From CAZKFA01 sp964551925 (GTDB lineage: Bacteria > Cyanobacteriota > Vampirovibrionia > LMEP-6097): a stretch of DNA of 47,890 bases. Location: contig CAZKFA010000013.1 of the NCBI GenBank assembly GCA_964551925.1, positions 1 to 47,890 of the forward strand. Direction: 5' to 3'. The translations under genes and the position numbers were made by a program. Shown here one piece after another: positions 26,027-35,606 of the stretch. The notes beneath the pieces were generated by a model. The model did no database searches and was not told the origin of the DNA. It saw only the letters and a list, made by a program, of their open reading frames with translations. The number at the start of each line of letters is the position of its first letter. Position 1 is the stretch's first letter.

Positions 26027-27139
26027 ATGTTTATTGACGAGGACAAATCACTAATCTCATTACAAAGCAAAGTCTTGCATATGGTACTAGCTTTACTTTG
26101 GATTGCTTTAATTTATATAGTCACGAAGGTACTTGGTCAATTTAGTGAAATTACAGTCTCATTTGCGGTTGCTTTTTTTATCAATTATTTGCTTTCAAGA
26201 CCAGTTGCTTTCTTGACTAAATTCATCAGATTTCGAGTAATTTCTATTTTGACAATATATCTCGTATTTGCAACAACAGTTGGTACTGTAATTTATTACA
26301 TCATACCAGCTATTGCCAAACAGTTCAGCTCCCTCAAAAATGGCTTACCAACTATAATTGACAAGGTTGACGAATTACTATTACAGTTAAATAATTTTCT
26401 AATTAACAATTATCAAATAATTATTCCTAACCTTAGTATAGATAAGGAGCATATCCTCAATCAGCTAGTAGGGTTTATTACAAGACTTAATCCTTCTGAC
26501 TTCAGCTCCACAACAACAGCATTACTAACCAGTTCATTAACGGTTATAATTTATTTCTTCCTAACTTTAATCCTCAGCTTCTATTTACTTGCTGATGGGC
26601 AGCGGGCTTGGGACTTATTCTTAATTCCATTCTCTGACAAACTAGCTAGACACCTTAACGCCATCAAGAAAAAAATCGATCATTGTCTTTATGCCTATAT
26701 TGTCGGGCAGTTTCAAATTGCAACTATGACATCTTTAGTGATGTTAATATGCTATGTAATTCTCCAAGTGCCTTATGCCTTACTCTTGGGTCTACTACAA
26801 ATGCTTGAAGTTGTGCCTCTAATTGGAACGTGGACTGCTATTATCCCAGCACTAATAGTCGTATTAATAACCAATGGTCCACAATCCGCTCTTATCGCGC
26901 TTATTGTTTACCTTATCTACTCACAAATTATCAGAGATAATTTTGTCGCCCCAAAAATCATGGGACATGCTCTAGGATTTCATCCGCTTGGCATAATGCT
27001 CGCGATTATTATTGGTGCTAAAGTTGGTGGATTAATGGGTGTAATTTTTGCTCTACCAATACTTGCAACCATCAGTGCAGTAATTGACTATAATATAGAA
27101 CTTGCTCGCCTAAAGGTTTGTATGAGGAATGAAGAGTAG
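26027..27139 (+). CDS. AI-2E family transporter (PerM/YdiK-like)
   Basis: Polytopic membrane protein of 370 aa. There are about seven or eight hydrophobic helices: an N-terminal pair (35-95), a long soluble loop of about 60 residues (115-160), a helix near 180-200 and a C-terminal set 225-345. The C-terminus has LLQMLEVVPLIGTWTAIIPA and DNFVAPKIMGHALGFHPL, which are hallmarks of this family. Members are linked to autoinducer-2 export, Na+/H+ exchange or permease roles, so the substrate is unknown. TAAACT ends 9 nt before the ATG. Convergent with the next gene, 14 nt apart. Confidence 0.92.
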   Translation: MFIDEDKSLISLQSKVLHMVLALLWIALIYIVTKVLGQFSEITVSFAVAFFINYLLSRPVAFLTKFIRFRVISILTIYLVFATTVGTVIYYIIPAIAKQFSSLKNGLPTIIDKVDELLLQLNNFLINNYQIIIPNLSIDKEHILNQLVGFITRLNPSDFSSTTTALLTSSLTVIIYFFLTLILSFYLLADGQRAWDLFLIPFSDKLARHLNAIKKKIDHCLYAYIVGQFQIATMTSLVMLICYVILQVPYALLLGLLQMLEVVPLIGTWTAIIPALIVVLITNGPQSALIALIVYLIYSQIIRDNFVAPKIMGHALGFHPLGIMLAIIIGAKVGGLMGVIFALPILATISAVIDYNIELARLKVCMRNEE

Positions 27140-27153
27140 TTTTCACAGAATTC

Positions 27154-28155
27154 TTAGAGACTTGGTTGTATAGCTGCTAACTCACGATCTAGAGTTTGTC
27201 TCTGTTTAGCTCTAGTGATAGTTTCCAGCCAAGACCCCAAACTCTCAAAACACTTAGGCGCATAATCATGCCAGATATCAACAGTTTGCGAGAAATAAGC
27301 TGGGATAATATGACTAATATCCTTAATAGCTTCCTTCACTGAAGCAAGCCGCTCTTCACCAAAACTTTGAGCCTCAACTAAATTATGGTCAACAAAGGTC
27401 TTTAAATTATGAAAACAACGGCTAAGCTTAGCAAGCGCTTGATTATGAGTCTCTGTAACTGCCTGTTCATCAGCTCTTAACTCATGATCTAAATCTTGGC
27501 GCCAATCCATAGAAGGTGGTAACTTATCAAAAAAACTCTGTTGCCTAACAGCAGTGTCAAAATTATCAACAAAAGTTAACAATAGCTTTAGAGGATTCAA
27601 TACTTCAGTTAAGTCTACCTTTGGTTTAAGTTCAGGAGATGTATTGGTATCAATTTTCAATAGAGCTGTTTGAGCTTGTTTCACAAGCCTTGCTGTAGTT
27701 TCTTCAATAAAGCTCTGTGTTTGCTTCGCTGGTGCAACAATATTATCAATTAATTTCGGCCAATCAGCTGCCTTAAATTTATCTAGTAAAATAGTTGGAT
27801 TGCAAGCTTCAACCGTGCTGCGCACGAGCTGACGAAACTCTGACCAAGGCTTATCCAAAGCATCAAGAGCTGTTACCAAAAATACAAATGGATTAAATAG
27901 TGTATCTGGAGCTTTGTCTTGAACATCAGAGAAAAGTAATTTCTGAGAATTTAGGCGAACAGTGTGAGGCAAAGCAGAAGCTAAACTTGCTAACGATAGC
28001 AACCTACTATAGCGATGAGAAGAAGAATCAATATGCACACCAATTGCTTCATCCGCTTGACGTACACGTCCAGCAGTTACTACTGCAGCAATAGTTCCAC
28101 CAGTCAAAGCAGCTTCACCAAGTTTTAGAATTCTACGTTGATCCAATGCATCCAT
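27154..28155 (-). CDS. hypothetical helical protein, 333 aa
   Basis: Unrecognised. A possible short hydrophobic helix (about residues 15-32, GEAALTGGTIAAVVTAGRV) is followed by a long soluble, mainly alpha-helical region with many Leu, Asp, Lys and Gln. No catalytic motif is evident. A GTG at 28185 overlaps the ileS stop and would add ten residues. I prefer the ATG at 28155, because TATAAT (28168-28163, minus strand, preceded by TGT) ends exactly 7 nt upstream, the leaderless pattern of this window. The end converges on the AI-2E family gene. Confidence 0.75.
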   Translation of the reverse strand: MDALDQRRILKLGEAALTGGTIAAVVTAGRVRQADEAIGVHIDSSSHRYSRLLSLASLASALPHTVRLNSQKLLFSDVQDKAPDTLFNPFVFLVTALDALDKPWSEFRQLVRSTVEACNPTILLDKFKAADWPKLIDNIVAPAKQTQSFIEETTARLVKQAQTALLKIDTNTSPELKPKVDLTEVLNPLKLLLTFVDNFDTAVRQQSFFDKLPPSMDWRQDLDHELRADEQAVTETHNQALAKLSRCFHNLKTFVDHNLVEAQSFGEERLASVKEAIKDISHIIPAYFSQTVDIWHDYAPKCFESLGSWLETITRAKQRQTLDRELAAIQPSL

Positions 28156-28181
28156 AGAAAAAATTATAACAGTAGGTAATC

Positions 28182-31100
28182 TCACCTATTAGCTACAGCT
28201 TCAGCACAAACTCCACAAATCCCGTTACTAAGTGTGTTTGAAGCAAATAGCTTCCAGCAACGCACACACTTATGCCCATCAAATTTACTCGCGATAATTC
28301 TCAAAGATTCTGCTTTAGTTAAAGATAAATCAGAGACAATAAAAACCGCCTTAATCTCTTTCTCAATCGACTTAAGTAAATCATAATCAGCCTGCGGCGC
28401 AGCGATACTAACAGCAGCTTCAAGAGACTTACCAATAATTTTATCCTTGCGCAAAATTTCAATTTCTTTGTTGACAAGCTCCCTAATCTCAAGAATTCTA
28501 TCCCAGTTAGAGGATAATATATTATCTAGCAATTTATCATCTACCAACGGCCAGTTACTCAAAAGCACACTAGTAGAGCCTTCTACAAATCTATCAATTT
28601 GATATTTAGCCTTAATCAATTCTGGGGTGTACTCAAAAATATCTTCTGCCATATGCGGGAGAACTGGCACTAAGAAACGATTAATACTAGAGAGCAGATG
28701 ATACAACACAACCTGCGCCGATCTTCTTGATTGCGAATTAGTGCCATGCGTATAAAGCCTATCTTTAATAATGTCAAAATAGAAAGCAGACAAATCAACT
28801 GAACAAAAATTCTGGATCAACTGATAATATTTAAAGAATTGATAATTATCAAATGCTTCTGTCAGTCTCTCTGTAAGGACTTGAAGCCTATGCAATAATA
28901 ATTTATCAAGCTGCCATAAATCTTCATAGTCCACCATATCAATCGCTGGATTGAAATCATTAAGGTTACCAAGTAGATAACGAGCTGTGTTACGAAAATT
29001 ACGATATATATCAGAGAGTTGCTTAAACATCGCATCCCCAACCTTGATGTCAATAGAGTAATCAACACTGGCAACCCACAACCTAAGAATATCAGCACCA
29101 TAATTTTGGATCACGGTATCTGGATCAACAACATTGCCTAATGACTTAGACATCTTACGCCCTTTCTCATCCATCACGAAACCATGAGTAAGAACTGATT
29201 TATAAGGAGCTACTCCATTAGTCGCAACTGATGTCAGCAAGCTGGATTGAAACCAACCTCTATGCTGATCAGAACCTTCAAGATACAAATCAACTGGACT
29301 AAATTTACCACTAGGACAAAGTACTGGGTTAATTGCAACGACAGAACGATGCGTTGAACCAGAATCAAACCAAACATCCATGGTATCTACTTCTCTGCTA
29401 AGGTTCTCTAATTCAATATTAGGATTAGCCTTGAGATAATCAAGAGGAACTAGATCTTTGATTTCTTTAGTGTACCAAGCTGAACTACCTTCAGTCGCAA
29501 AAATCTTTGCTACATGCTCGATAATCAAAGGATCAAGAATTGCCCTAGGATTACCCTGCTCATTAATATCTGCTTGATTATACAAAGCTGGGATTGGAAC
29601 ACCCCAAGTACGCTGCCTACTAATACACCAATCCCCACGTTCTTTAACCATCGTATAGATGCGATTGCGTCCACGCTCTGGAATCCAATTAACTTTATCA
29701 ATCTCACTGAGAGCTTGAGTCCTAAAGCCATCAACACTACAAAACCACTGCTCTGTTGCTCGATATAGTAACGGTGTCTTAGAACGCCAGCAATAAGGAT
29801 AACTATGAACTAGTTTATTAGCAGCAAGCAAAGCTCCAGCATCTTCAAGTAAAGCAAGCAATAAATCATTACCTTGCTTTATCACATGAAACCCTTCTAA
29901 GCCCATCTGCAAAGTCCCATCTACGTCGTTATGCTCGTCCCTCAGAACCATCATTGACGATGTAGTCAACTCAGGTTCTTCGGAACTCGCATGCCTAGCA
30001 TCTGGGAGCTTTTCAGACGGGCTTAAACCTAAACTCTCTAACTTAGCCTTCAAGCTGGCATTCTTCGCGGTGTATTTCTCCAATATCGTGCGATCACGCA
30101 GATCATAAACACCAGCATCCTTGGTATACACACCCTTGCCATCTACCGGACAAACAATCTCTAGTCCATATTCCTTACCAACAGCAAAATCCTCTTGTCC
30201 ATGACCAGGAGCCGTATGCACACAACCAGTACCAGCATCAGTAGTCACATGCTCTCCAAAAATAATCGGACTAGGGCGACCAAACAATGGATGAATAGCT
30301 ACCAAACCTTCTAATAGAGAGCCTTTGAATGACTCTGAGTTCTGAGTAATAATAAGCTTAGTCTCTTTAGCAAAATTCTCTACTAAATCCTTAGCAATAA
30401 TAAAATTGCCCTTATCCTCTTGAGTCTCATTATCAATGGCTTTGACTATCACATAATCAATATTTTTATTTAAACAAATCGCCATGTTGCCTGGAATAGT
30501 CCAAGGAGTTGTAGTCCAGATCACAATCCGAGAGTCTTTCAATAAGTCAACGAATTTAGAATCTTCTGAATCTAAGAGCATGGACGCAGATGCGGCTTTG
30601 CGGACAGGCTCCAGTGGAAATGCAACATAGATAGCGGTGGAGACATGCTCTTCATTATATTCAACTTCAGCATCAGCAAGTGCCGTCTGTGCGCCATAAC
30701 TCCAATAGACAGTACGCAAACCACGATAAATAAAGCCTTTGGTTGACATTTCACCAAACAAACGAATTTGCTCTGCTTCAAATTTGGGATCAAGAGTAAT
30801 ATAAGGATGCTCCCAATCACCAAGCACTCCCAAACGCTTAAACTTAGCTTCTTGACCAGCTAAATTGTTCAAAGCGAATTGTTTACACAATTCACGGAGC
30901 TCTGCTACTGTAACAGCCTCACGCCCACCCTTAATCTCTTGCACAACAGCATTCTCTATTGGCAAGCCATGACTATCATAACCAGGGACATAAGGAGTGT
31001 AATAACCTCTTTGTGTTTTGTATTTAATGACTATATCTTTGAGAATTTTGTTTAGGGCTGTGCCAATATGAATATTTGGTGAGCTTAGATAAGGTGGTCC

Positions 31101-31286
31101 ATCGTGCAAAATGAAAGCATCAGCTTTTTGACGCTTACGTAAAGCAAGTACTTCTTGATAAATATTCTCACTAGACCATTTTGCTTGAATCTCTGGTTCA
31201 CGTACTGGTCCATTACCACGCATAGGAAATTCTGTTTGTGGCAGATCTATTGTGTCTTTGTATTTATTTTCAAGTTCAGTTGACAT
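28182..31286 (-). CDS. ileS: isoleucyl-tRNA synthetase
   Basis: Class-I synthetase with editing domain, 1034 aa. HIGH box HIGT in PYLSSPNIHIGTALNK (65-80); KMSKS in DEKGRKMSKSLGNVVDPD (near 720). The editing-domain pocket shows IWTTTPWTIPGNMAI and DAGTGCVHTAPGHGQEDF. A C-terminal zinc finger of two Cys pairs reads CVRCW and CGVC. This is the bacterial type with a C-terminal Zn module. TATAATATC lies 11 nt before the ATG, giving a leader of a few nt. Divergent from valS across only 58 nt. Confidence 0.97.
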   Translation of the reverse strand: MSTELENKYKDTIDLPQTEFPMRGNGPVREPEIQAKWSSENIYQEVLALRKRQKADAFILHDGPPYLSSPNIHIGTALNKILKDIVIKYKTQRGYYTPYVPGYDSHGLPIENAVVQEIKGGREAVTVAELRELCKQFALNNLAGQEAKFKRLGVLGDWEHPYITLDPKFEAEQIRLFGEMSTKGFIYRGLRTVYWSYGAQTALADAEVEYNEEHVSTAIYVAFPLEPVRKAASASMLLDSEDSKFVDLLKDSRIVIWTTTPWTIPGNMAICLNKNIDYVIVKAIDNETQEDKGNFIIAKDLVENFAKETKLIITQNSESFKGSLLEGLVAIHPLFGRPSPIIFGEHVTTDAGTGCVHTAPGHGQEDFAVGKEYGLEIVCPVDGKGVYTKDAGVYDLRDRTILEKYTAKNASLKAKLESLGLSPSEKLPDARHASSEEPELTTSSMMVLRDEHNDVDGTLQMGLEGFHVIKQGNDLLLALLEDAGALLAANKLVHSYPYCWRSKTPLLYRATEQWFCSVDGFRTQALSEIDKVNWIPERGRNRIYTMVKERGDWCISRQRTWGVPIPALYNQADINEQGNPRAILDPLIIEHVAKIFATEGSSAWYTKEIKDLVPLDYLKANPNIELENLSREVDTMDVWFDSGSTHRSVVAINPVLCPSGKFSPVDLYLEGSDQHRGWFQSSLLTSVATNGVAPYKSVLTHGFVMDEKGRKMSKSLGNVVDPDTVIQNYGADILRLWVASVDYSIDIKVGDAMFKQLSDIYRNFRNTARYLLGNLNDFNPAIDMVDYEDLWQLDKLLLHRLQVLTERLTEAFDNYQFFKYYQLIQNFCSVDLSAFYFDIIKDRLYTHGTNSQSRRSAQVVLYHLLSSINRFLVPVLPHMAEDIFEYTPELIKAKYQIDRFVEGSTSVLLSNWPLVDDKLLDNILSSNWDRILEIRELVNKEIEILRKDKIIGKSLEAAVSIAAPQADYDLLKSIEKEIKAVFIVSDLSLTKAESLRIIASKFDGHKCVRCWKLFASNTLSNGICGVCAEAVANR

Positions 31287-31344
31287 CTCTGTTAGATATT
31301 ATAACCGAGGTTTTATTAAGCCCTGCTATACTTTATTACTGGTA

Positions 31345-34250
31345 ATGCAAACTGAGACCAAACAATATAATCACCTAGAAGTCGAACCTAAATGGATGAA
31401 CTTTTGGCTCGACAACAAGCTATTTAAGACTGAAGTCAATCCAAACAAAGATACCTTCAGTGTCGCCCTACCACCACCTAATGTTACCGGTGAATTACAT
31501 ATGGGTCATGCTCTCGGTGGCACCATTCAAGACGTACTCATCCGTTATAATCGAATGCTAGGCAAAGATGTACTTTGGCAAATCGGCACTGACCACGCTG
31601 GAATTGGTACTCAGATTGTAGTTGAGAAGTTTCTAAAGAAAACCGAAAATAAAAGCAAATACGACTTAGGTAGAGAAGATTTCATCAAAAGAGTCGAAGC
31701 TTGGAAAGAAGAGTATGGCAATAAAATTATTGCTCAAATGAAACTACTTGGTTTCAGCCCAGACTACGAACGGGTTCGATATACAATGGACGAACATTAC
31801 GCTCAAGCAGTTAAACAAGCATTCATTAAATACTATAACGATGGCTTAATTTATCGCGGCAACCGCATAACTAACTGGTGTCCAAAATGCTTAACATCTC
31901 TTAGTGATCTAGAAATTACTAAAGAGCCAACCAAGAAGAAACTTTATAANNNNNNNNNNNNNNNNNNNNNNNNNNNNNNNNNNNNNNNNNNNNNNNNNNN
32001 NNNNNNNNNNNNNNNNNNNNNNNNNNNNNNNNNNNNNNNNNNNNNNNNNATGTTTGGTGACAGAGCTGTCGCAATCAATCCAGAAGATAGCCGTTACACT
32101 GATCTCATCAAACAAGTCAAAAATAAACCTGGATCAATAAAATTATTAATCCCTTTTACCAATATTGAGATACCACTTATTCTAGACGACAGTGTCAAAA
32201 CTGATTTTGGCACTGGTGCACTCAAAGTCACTCCAGCACATGACGCTAACGACTACATGATAGCTTTACGTCATAACTTAGATAAGCCGATCATAATGAA
32301 CGACAAAGGTATCTTAAGACAAGATCCTTTAGTGCCTGATTTCTTACAAGGCTTAGATAGATTCAAAGCTAGAGACTTGATTATCGAAAGACTTGGTGAA
32401 CAACTTCTAGAAACTACTGAATATGACCAAGAAAAAGAGCTGCATGATAGATGCAACACTGAGATTGAACCTTACCTCAGCGACCAGTGGTATCTCAACA
32501 TGCAAGGACTCGCCAAAACCGCTCTAGCAGCAGAAGCTAGTGGTAGAACACAATTCATACCAGAAAGATATTCTACAATATTTCAAAACTGGCTCAACAA
32601 CATTCAAGATTGGTGTATCAGTAGGCAGATCTGGTGGGGGCATCGCATTCCTGTTTATTACTATGAAGAAAATGGCGAGACAAAGCATTATGCTGCTGAT
32701 CAAGCTCGAAATCCTAGTCATAAACAAGACGAGGATGTACTTGATACCTGGTTTTCGAGCGCATTATGGCCGTTTGAGACGATGAAAGACGATATTAATA
32801 TATTCAAACACTTCTATCCTACAGATGTACTTGCCACTGCTCGCGAGATTATCAATCTTTGGGTTTCACGAATGATTTATTCTAGTGAGTATTTTGAAGG
32901 CGTAGAACCATTTAAAACAATATTGATTCACCCAGTAGTACAGACACCAGATGGTAAACGCATGAGCAAGTCCAAAGGTAATGCTATAGACCCTTTGGAC
33001 CTCATCAAGAGCTATGGTGCTGATGCCTCAAGAATGTGGTATGCCAGCGTTGGTGTTTACGGTACTCAAGACGTAAAATTCCCAGGAAGACAGGACAAAC
33101 AAACAGGTTGGACTTCTGATCAGTTTGAACAATATCGCAAATTTGCAAATAAGTTATTTAATGCTTCCAAATATCTAATGCTCAAACTCAATGAAGACAA
33201 AGCTTTTGAGCCAAATTATAATTTCAACACTGCAGAGTTAAATAATACCGACAAGTGGATATTAAACAAGTTCACTAAGATTCTAGAGCAAATTAACAAG
33301 AGTTATACAGACTATGATTTAGCTAATGCCCAGAAACTAATCTATGAATTCCTTTGGTTTGATTATTGTGACTGGTATATAGAATTCTCTAAGATAAACG
33401 AATCCAAACAACAAAAGCAAGTCCTATTCTACATACTAGAAAACTCCCTGAGAGCACTTCACCCAATCATGCCTTTTATCACAGAAGAATTATGGCAAGA
33501 GCTCAAAACCCAATATAGTTTTGCAAAAATAACAGCAAATATTTTTACAGAACCAACAAAAACAATCAGCATAAGCTATTGCAAATTCCCTCAAGCGAAT
33601 CTCGAATTATTAGATTACTCAAAAGCAAGTGATCAAGTTGAACTAATAATTCAAATAGTTGGTAAGTTACGCAATCTAAGACAATCTCTGAATATAACTT
33701 GGTCAAACCCAATCGATATAATCATTCAAACCAATAACAAAAACGAAATCGAGGCTATTAGCAACCATCAAGAAATTATTTGCAAAATCACCAAAGCAAA
33801 CTCACTCTCGTTAAACAAAACAGATATCAGAAAACCCTTCCATATCAGCCTTATTGACGATATCAAAATCATAGTTCCATTAGCTGGTTTGGTTGATTTA
33901 GATCAATTAAAAAACAGCATAGAGAAAAAAATAAGCAAAATCACTCAAGACATAAACCTTCTCAACTCCAAACTCGCTTCTAAGAATTTTATCGACAATG
34001 CTGATCCAAGCAAAGTNNNNNNNNNNNNNNNNNNNNNNNNNNNNNNNNNNNNNNNNNNNNNNNNNNNNNNNNNNNNNNNNNNNNNNNNNNNNNNNNNNNN
34101 NNNNNNNNNNNNNNNNTCAACTCCAAACTCGCTTCTAAGAATTTTATCGACAATGCTGATCCAAGCAAAGTCGCAGAAGCTCAAAATCTACTAGAACAAT
34201 CTCTCAAACAGCAAGAGATCTATAAAAGTGAGTTAGAAGATTTATCATAG
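31345..34250 (+). CDS. valS: valyl-tRNA synthetase (interrupted by two assembly gaps)
   Basis: Class-I synthetase. HIGH box HMGH in PPPNVTGELHMGHALGG (44-60) and KMSKS in DGKRMSKSKGNAIDPLD. The start is ATG 31345, as an upstream in-frame start at 31252 lies inside ileS; extended -10 TGCTATACT lies 12 nt before. The N gap at 31950-32049 removes part of the editing domain, before MFGDRAVAINPED. The second gap, 34017-34116, is flanked by an identical 55-nt copy on each side. Removing the N run plus one copy restores the frame, giving ADPSKVAEAQNLLEQ and ending ELEDLS at TAG 34248-34250. That is the normal coiled-coil end, about 916 aa in all if the first gap is 100 nt. Confidence 0.96.
31950..32049. 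other. assembly gap (100 N) inside valS
   Basis: No duplicated flank. Compared with typical ValRS, about 28 residues (the ATTRPET-containing editing-domain segment) are missing between KKLY and MFGD. The real gap is probably near 80-100 nt. Confidence 0.95.
34017..34116. other. spurious assembly gap with duplicated 55-nt flanks
   Basis: The 55 nt before the N run (33962-34016) equal the 55 nt after it (34117-34171) exactly. Together with the same pattern at 43822, this indicates two contigs overlapping by an assembly k-mer of 55. The sequence probably joins without a gap. Confidence 0.92.
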
Positions 34251-34279
34251 CTATTCTAAATACAATCCTCGCAATTATT

Positions 34280-34404
34280 ACAGGACAACCTCGCTTGGCT
34301 TAGTTCAAGGCATGTTTGAGGCGAAAAATCTGAGTTGACTACTTGTCAATGATGATTTTGAGCCGAAAACTAACGCAGAAATAAGCCAAGCGAGTAAGTC
34401 CTGT
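34280..34404. repeat. 125-bp imperfect palindrome with nested stems
   Basis: Outer arms 34280-34302 and 34382-34404 are complementary at 20 of 23 positions (ACAGGAC..CTCGCTTGGCTTA). Inside, AAAATC pairs with GATTTT, GGC with GCC, GTTT with AAAC, and TTGAC (34334-34338) with GTCAA (34344-34348) around a TACTT loop. The whole element could fold as one long branched hairpin on either strand. No ORF fills it. It ends 1 bp before the Pho-type promoter P3. It may be a small palindromic mobile element or a structured RNA gene; it lacks a T-tract for a simple terminator. Confidence 0.7.
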
Positions 34405-34405
34405 T

Positions 34406-34438
34406 CTTAACCAAAGCTTAACCTAGAAAGAATATAAT
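34406..34438 (+). promoter_or_regulatory. Pho-box-like promoter P3
   Basis: CTTAACCA (34406-34413) and CTTAACCT (34417-34424) at 11-bp period, then 8 nt, then a perfect TATAAT (34433-34438). Box spacing and box-to-minus-10 distance equal those of P1 and P2. The GTG start lies 6 nt after the -10, so this transcript should be leaderless. Confidence 0.62.
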
Positions 34439-34444
34439 AACCTC

Positions 34445-35527
34445 GTGGCTGAAACTAGCAGCACAATTAACGAGGCAATTAAATTTGCCCAAAGCGTACT
34501 TGATGCCAAACCTGGGACAGTAGTTAATGTCGCACATCATTTTAACTATTTTGGCAGACGGACTAAGTTCAAAAAACACGGATTAGGTTTTGATTTAGAA
34601 AATCAAGGACGTGTGGTTTACATGGTACCGGGTCAAGCACGAGCATTACAGCTAACTGCTTCTGAACAAATAGCTGATCATCGAGCAGGAAGAATTCCAC
34701 AACACAATAGCCCAGGTTTCTTTCATAATCAGCTTGGGATTATTACCAGCTCTAGCCTCAACGAGTATTTAAATTTCACCAATATTGAAACACTAGAAAG
34801 CTCTGGTTTCAGTCAACAGAATAGTATTTTAACCAAACGTAAGTTAAGTCATTTAGCAAAGCAGTTTTGCAACCTTACCACTCAAGGATTCAAGGGCATG
34901 ATGTGCTTAGATGGTGATAGCGACAAAAGAGATTTTGAAATTTGGACTAGGTACAAAGACAACTTCACAATACAAGTCGCCTATATCAATCCAGAACTTG
35001 GTTGTATACAATTCATACAAGAAATAACTCGTAATAATTATATGAGTATCGTTGACGTTAAACATATTGTTTTTGAAATGGGTATCGCTCTAGTTATCAA
35101 TCAAACTTGCTACGATGAATTTGGCAACCTACGCAATATTGCTCACGTTGGAGTTACAGGCAATCAAAAAACTGGATACAATAACTCTCTAGAACGCTTT
35201 GATGATGGCACTATAATCTGGACTTGTTCAAACCACAAAGCCAAAGGTATTCCAACTGGTTCAGCAGCACTCAAAGACAATGGAGAAATTATACTAATTG
35301 CTGGCGATCCTAACTTAGCTAAATCTGCTGCACGTAATCTTGGTGCAGAAGGTATTAATGAGCACAATCAAACTTGGACTGGTCAATATTCAGAATCTGC
35401 TTGTATTCCTGAAGCAGAAGATAGATTTATCATCAGAAGAGAATACAAAAATGCTGTCCGCAAACAAGCTAATCAAATCGTTGATGGGGCTTGTATTCCG
35501 GGATTAGAGCCAATTTTTAAAGTTTAA
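34445..35527 (+). CDS. hypothetical protein under a Pho-type promoter (360 aa)
   Basis: Unrecognised soluble protein with mixed alpha/beta composition, no signal peptide and no transmembrane span. Notable segments are GRVVYMVPGQARALQLTASEQ, GMMCLDGDSDKRDFEIWTRY and GTIIWTCSNHKAKGIPTGSA (each in one place). Several Cys residues (seven) and His are scattered, without a canonical metal motif. It begins with GTG at 34445, where transcription from P3 is also predicted to start. The gene stands alone, 80 nt before mnmG. Function unknown; the promoter suggests a phosphate-starvation or related response. Confidence 0.78.
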   Translation: MAETSSTINEAIKFAQSVLDAKPGTVVNVAHHFNYFGRRTKFKKHGLGFDLENQGRVVYMVPGQARALQLTASEQIADHRAGRIPQHNSPGFFHNQLGIITSSSLNEYLNFTNIETLESSGFSQQNSILTKRKLSHLAKQFCNLTTQGFKGMMCLDGDSDKRDFEIWTRYKDNFTIQVAYINPELGCIQFIQEITRNNYMSIVDVKHIVFEMGIALVINQTCYDEFGNLRNIAHVGVTGNQKTGYNNSLERFDDGTIIWTCSNHKAKGIPTGSAALKDNGEIILIAGDPNLAKSAARNLGAEGINEHNQTWTGQYSESACIPEAEDRFIIRREYKNAVRKQANQIVDGACIPGLEPIFKV

Positions 35528-35606
35528 GAACGCCTATTTCAGTAAATCCTTAAATTAAAAATTTACAGTTATGTTATTATAGATTAGGCAAGCGATTACT
35601 CTAATA

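Noticed and set aside
34117..34194. An apparent frameshift and early stop in valS
   Set aside because: Caused by 55-nt duplicated flanks around artificial Ns; removing them restores the family C-terminus.
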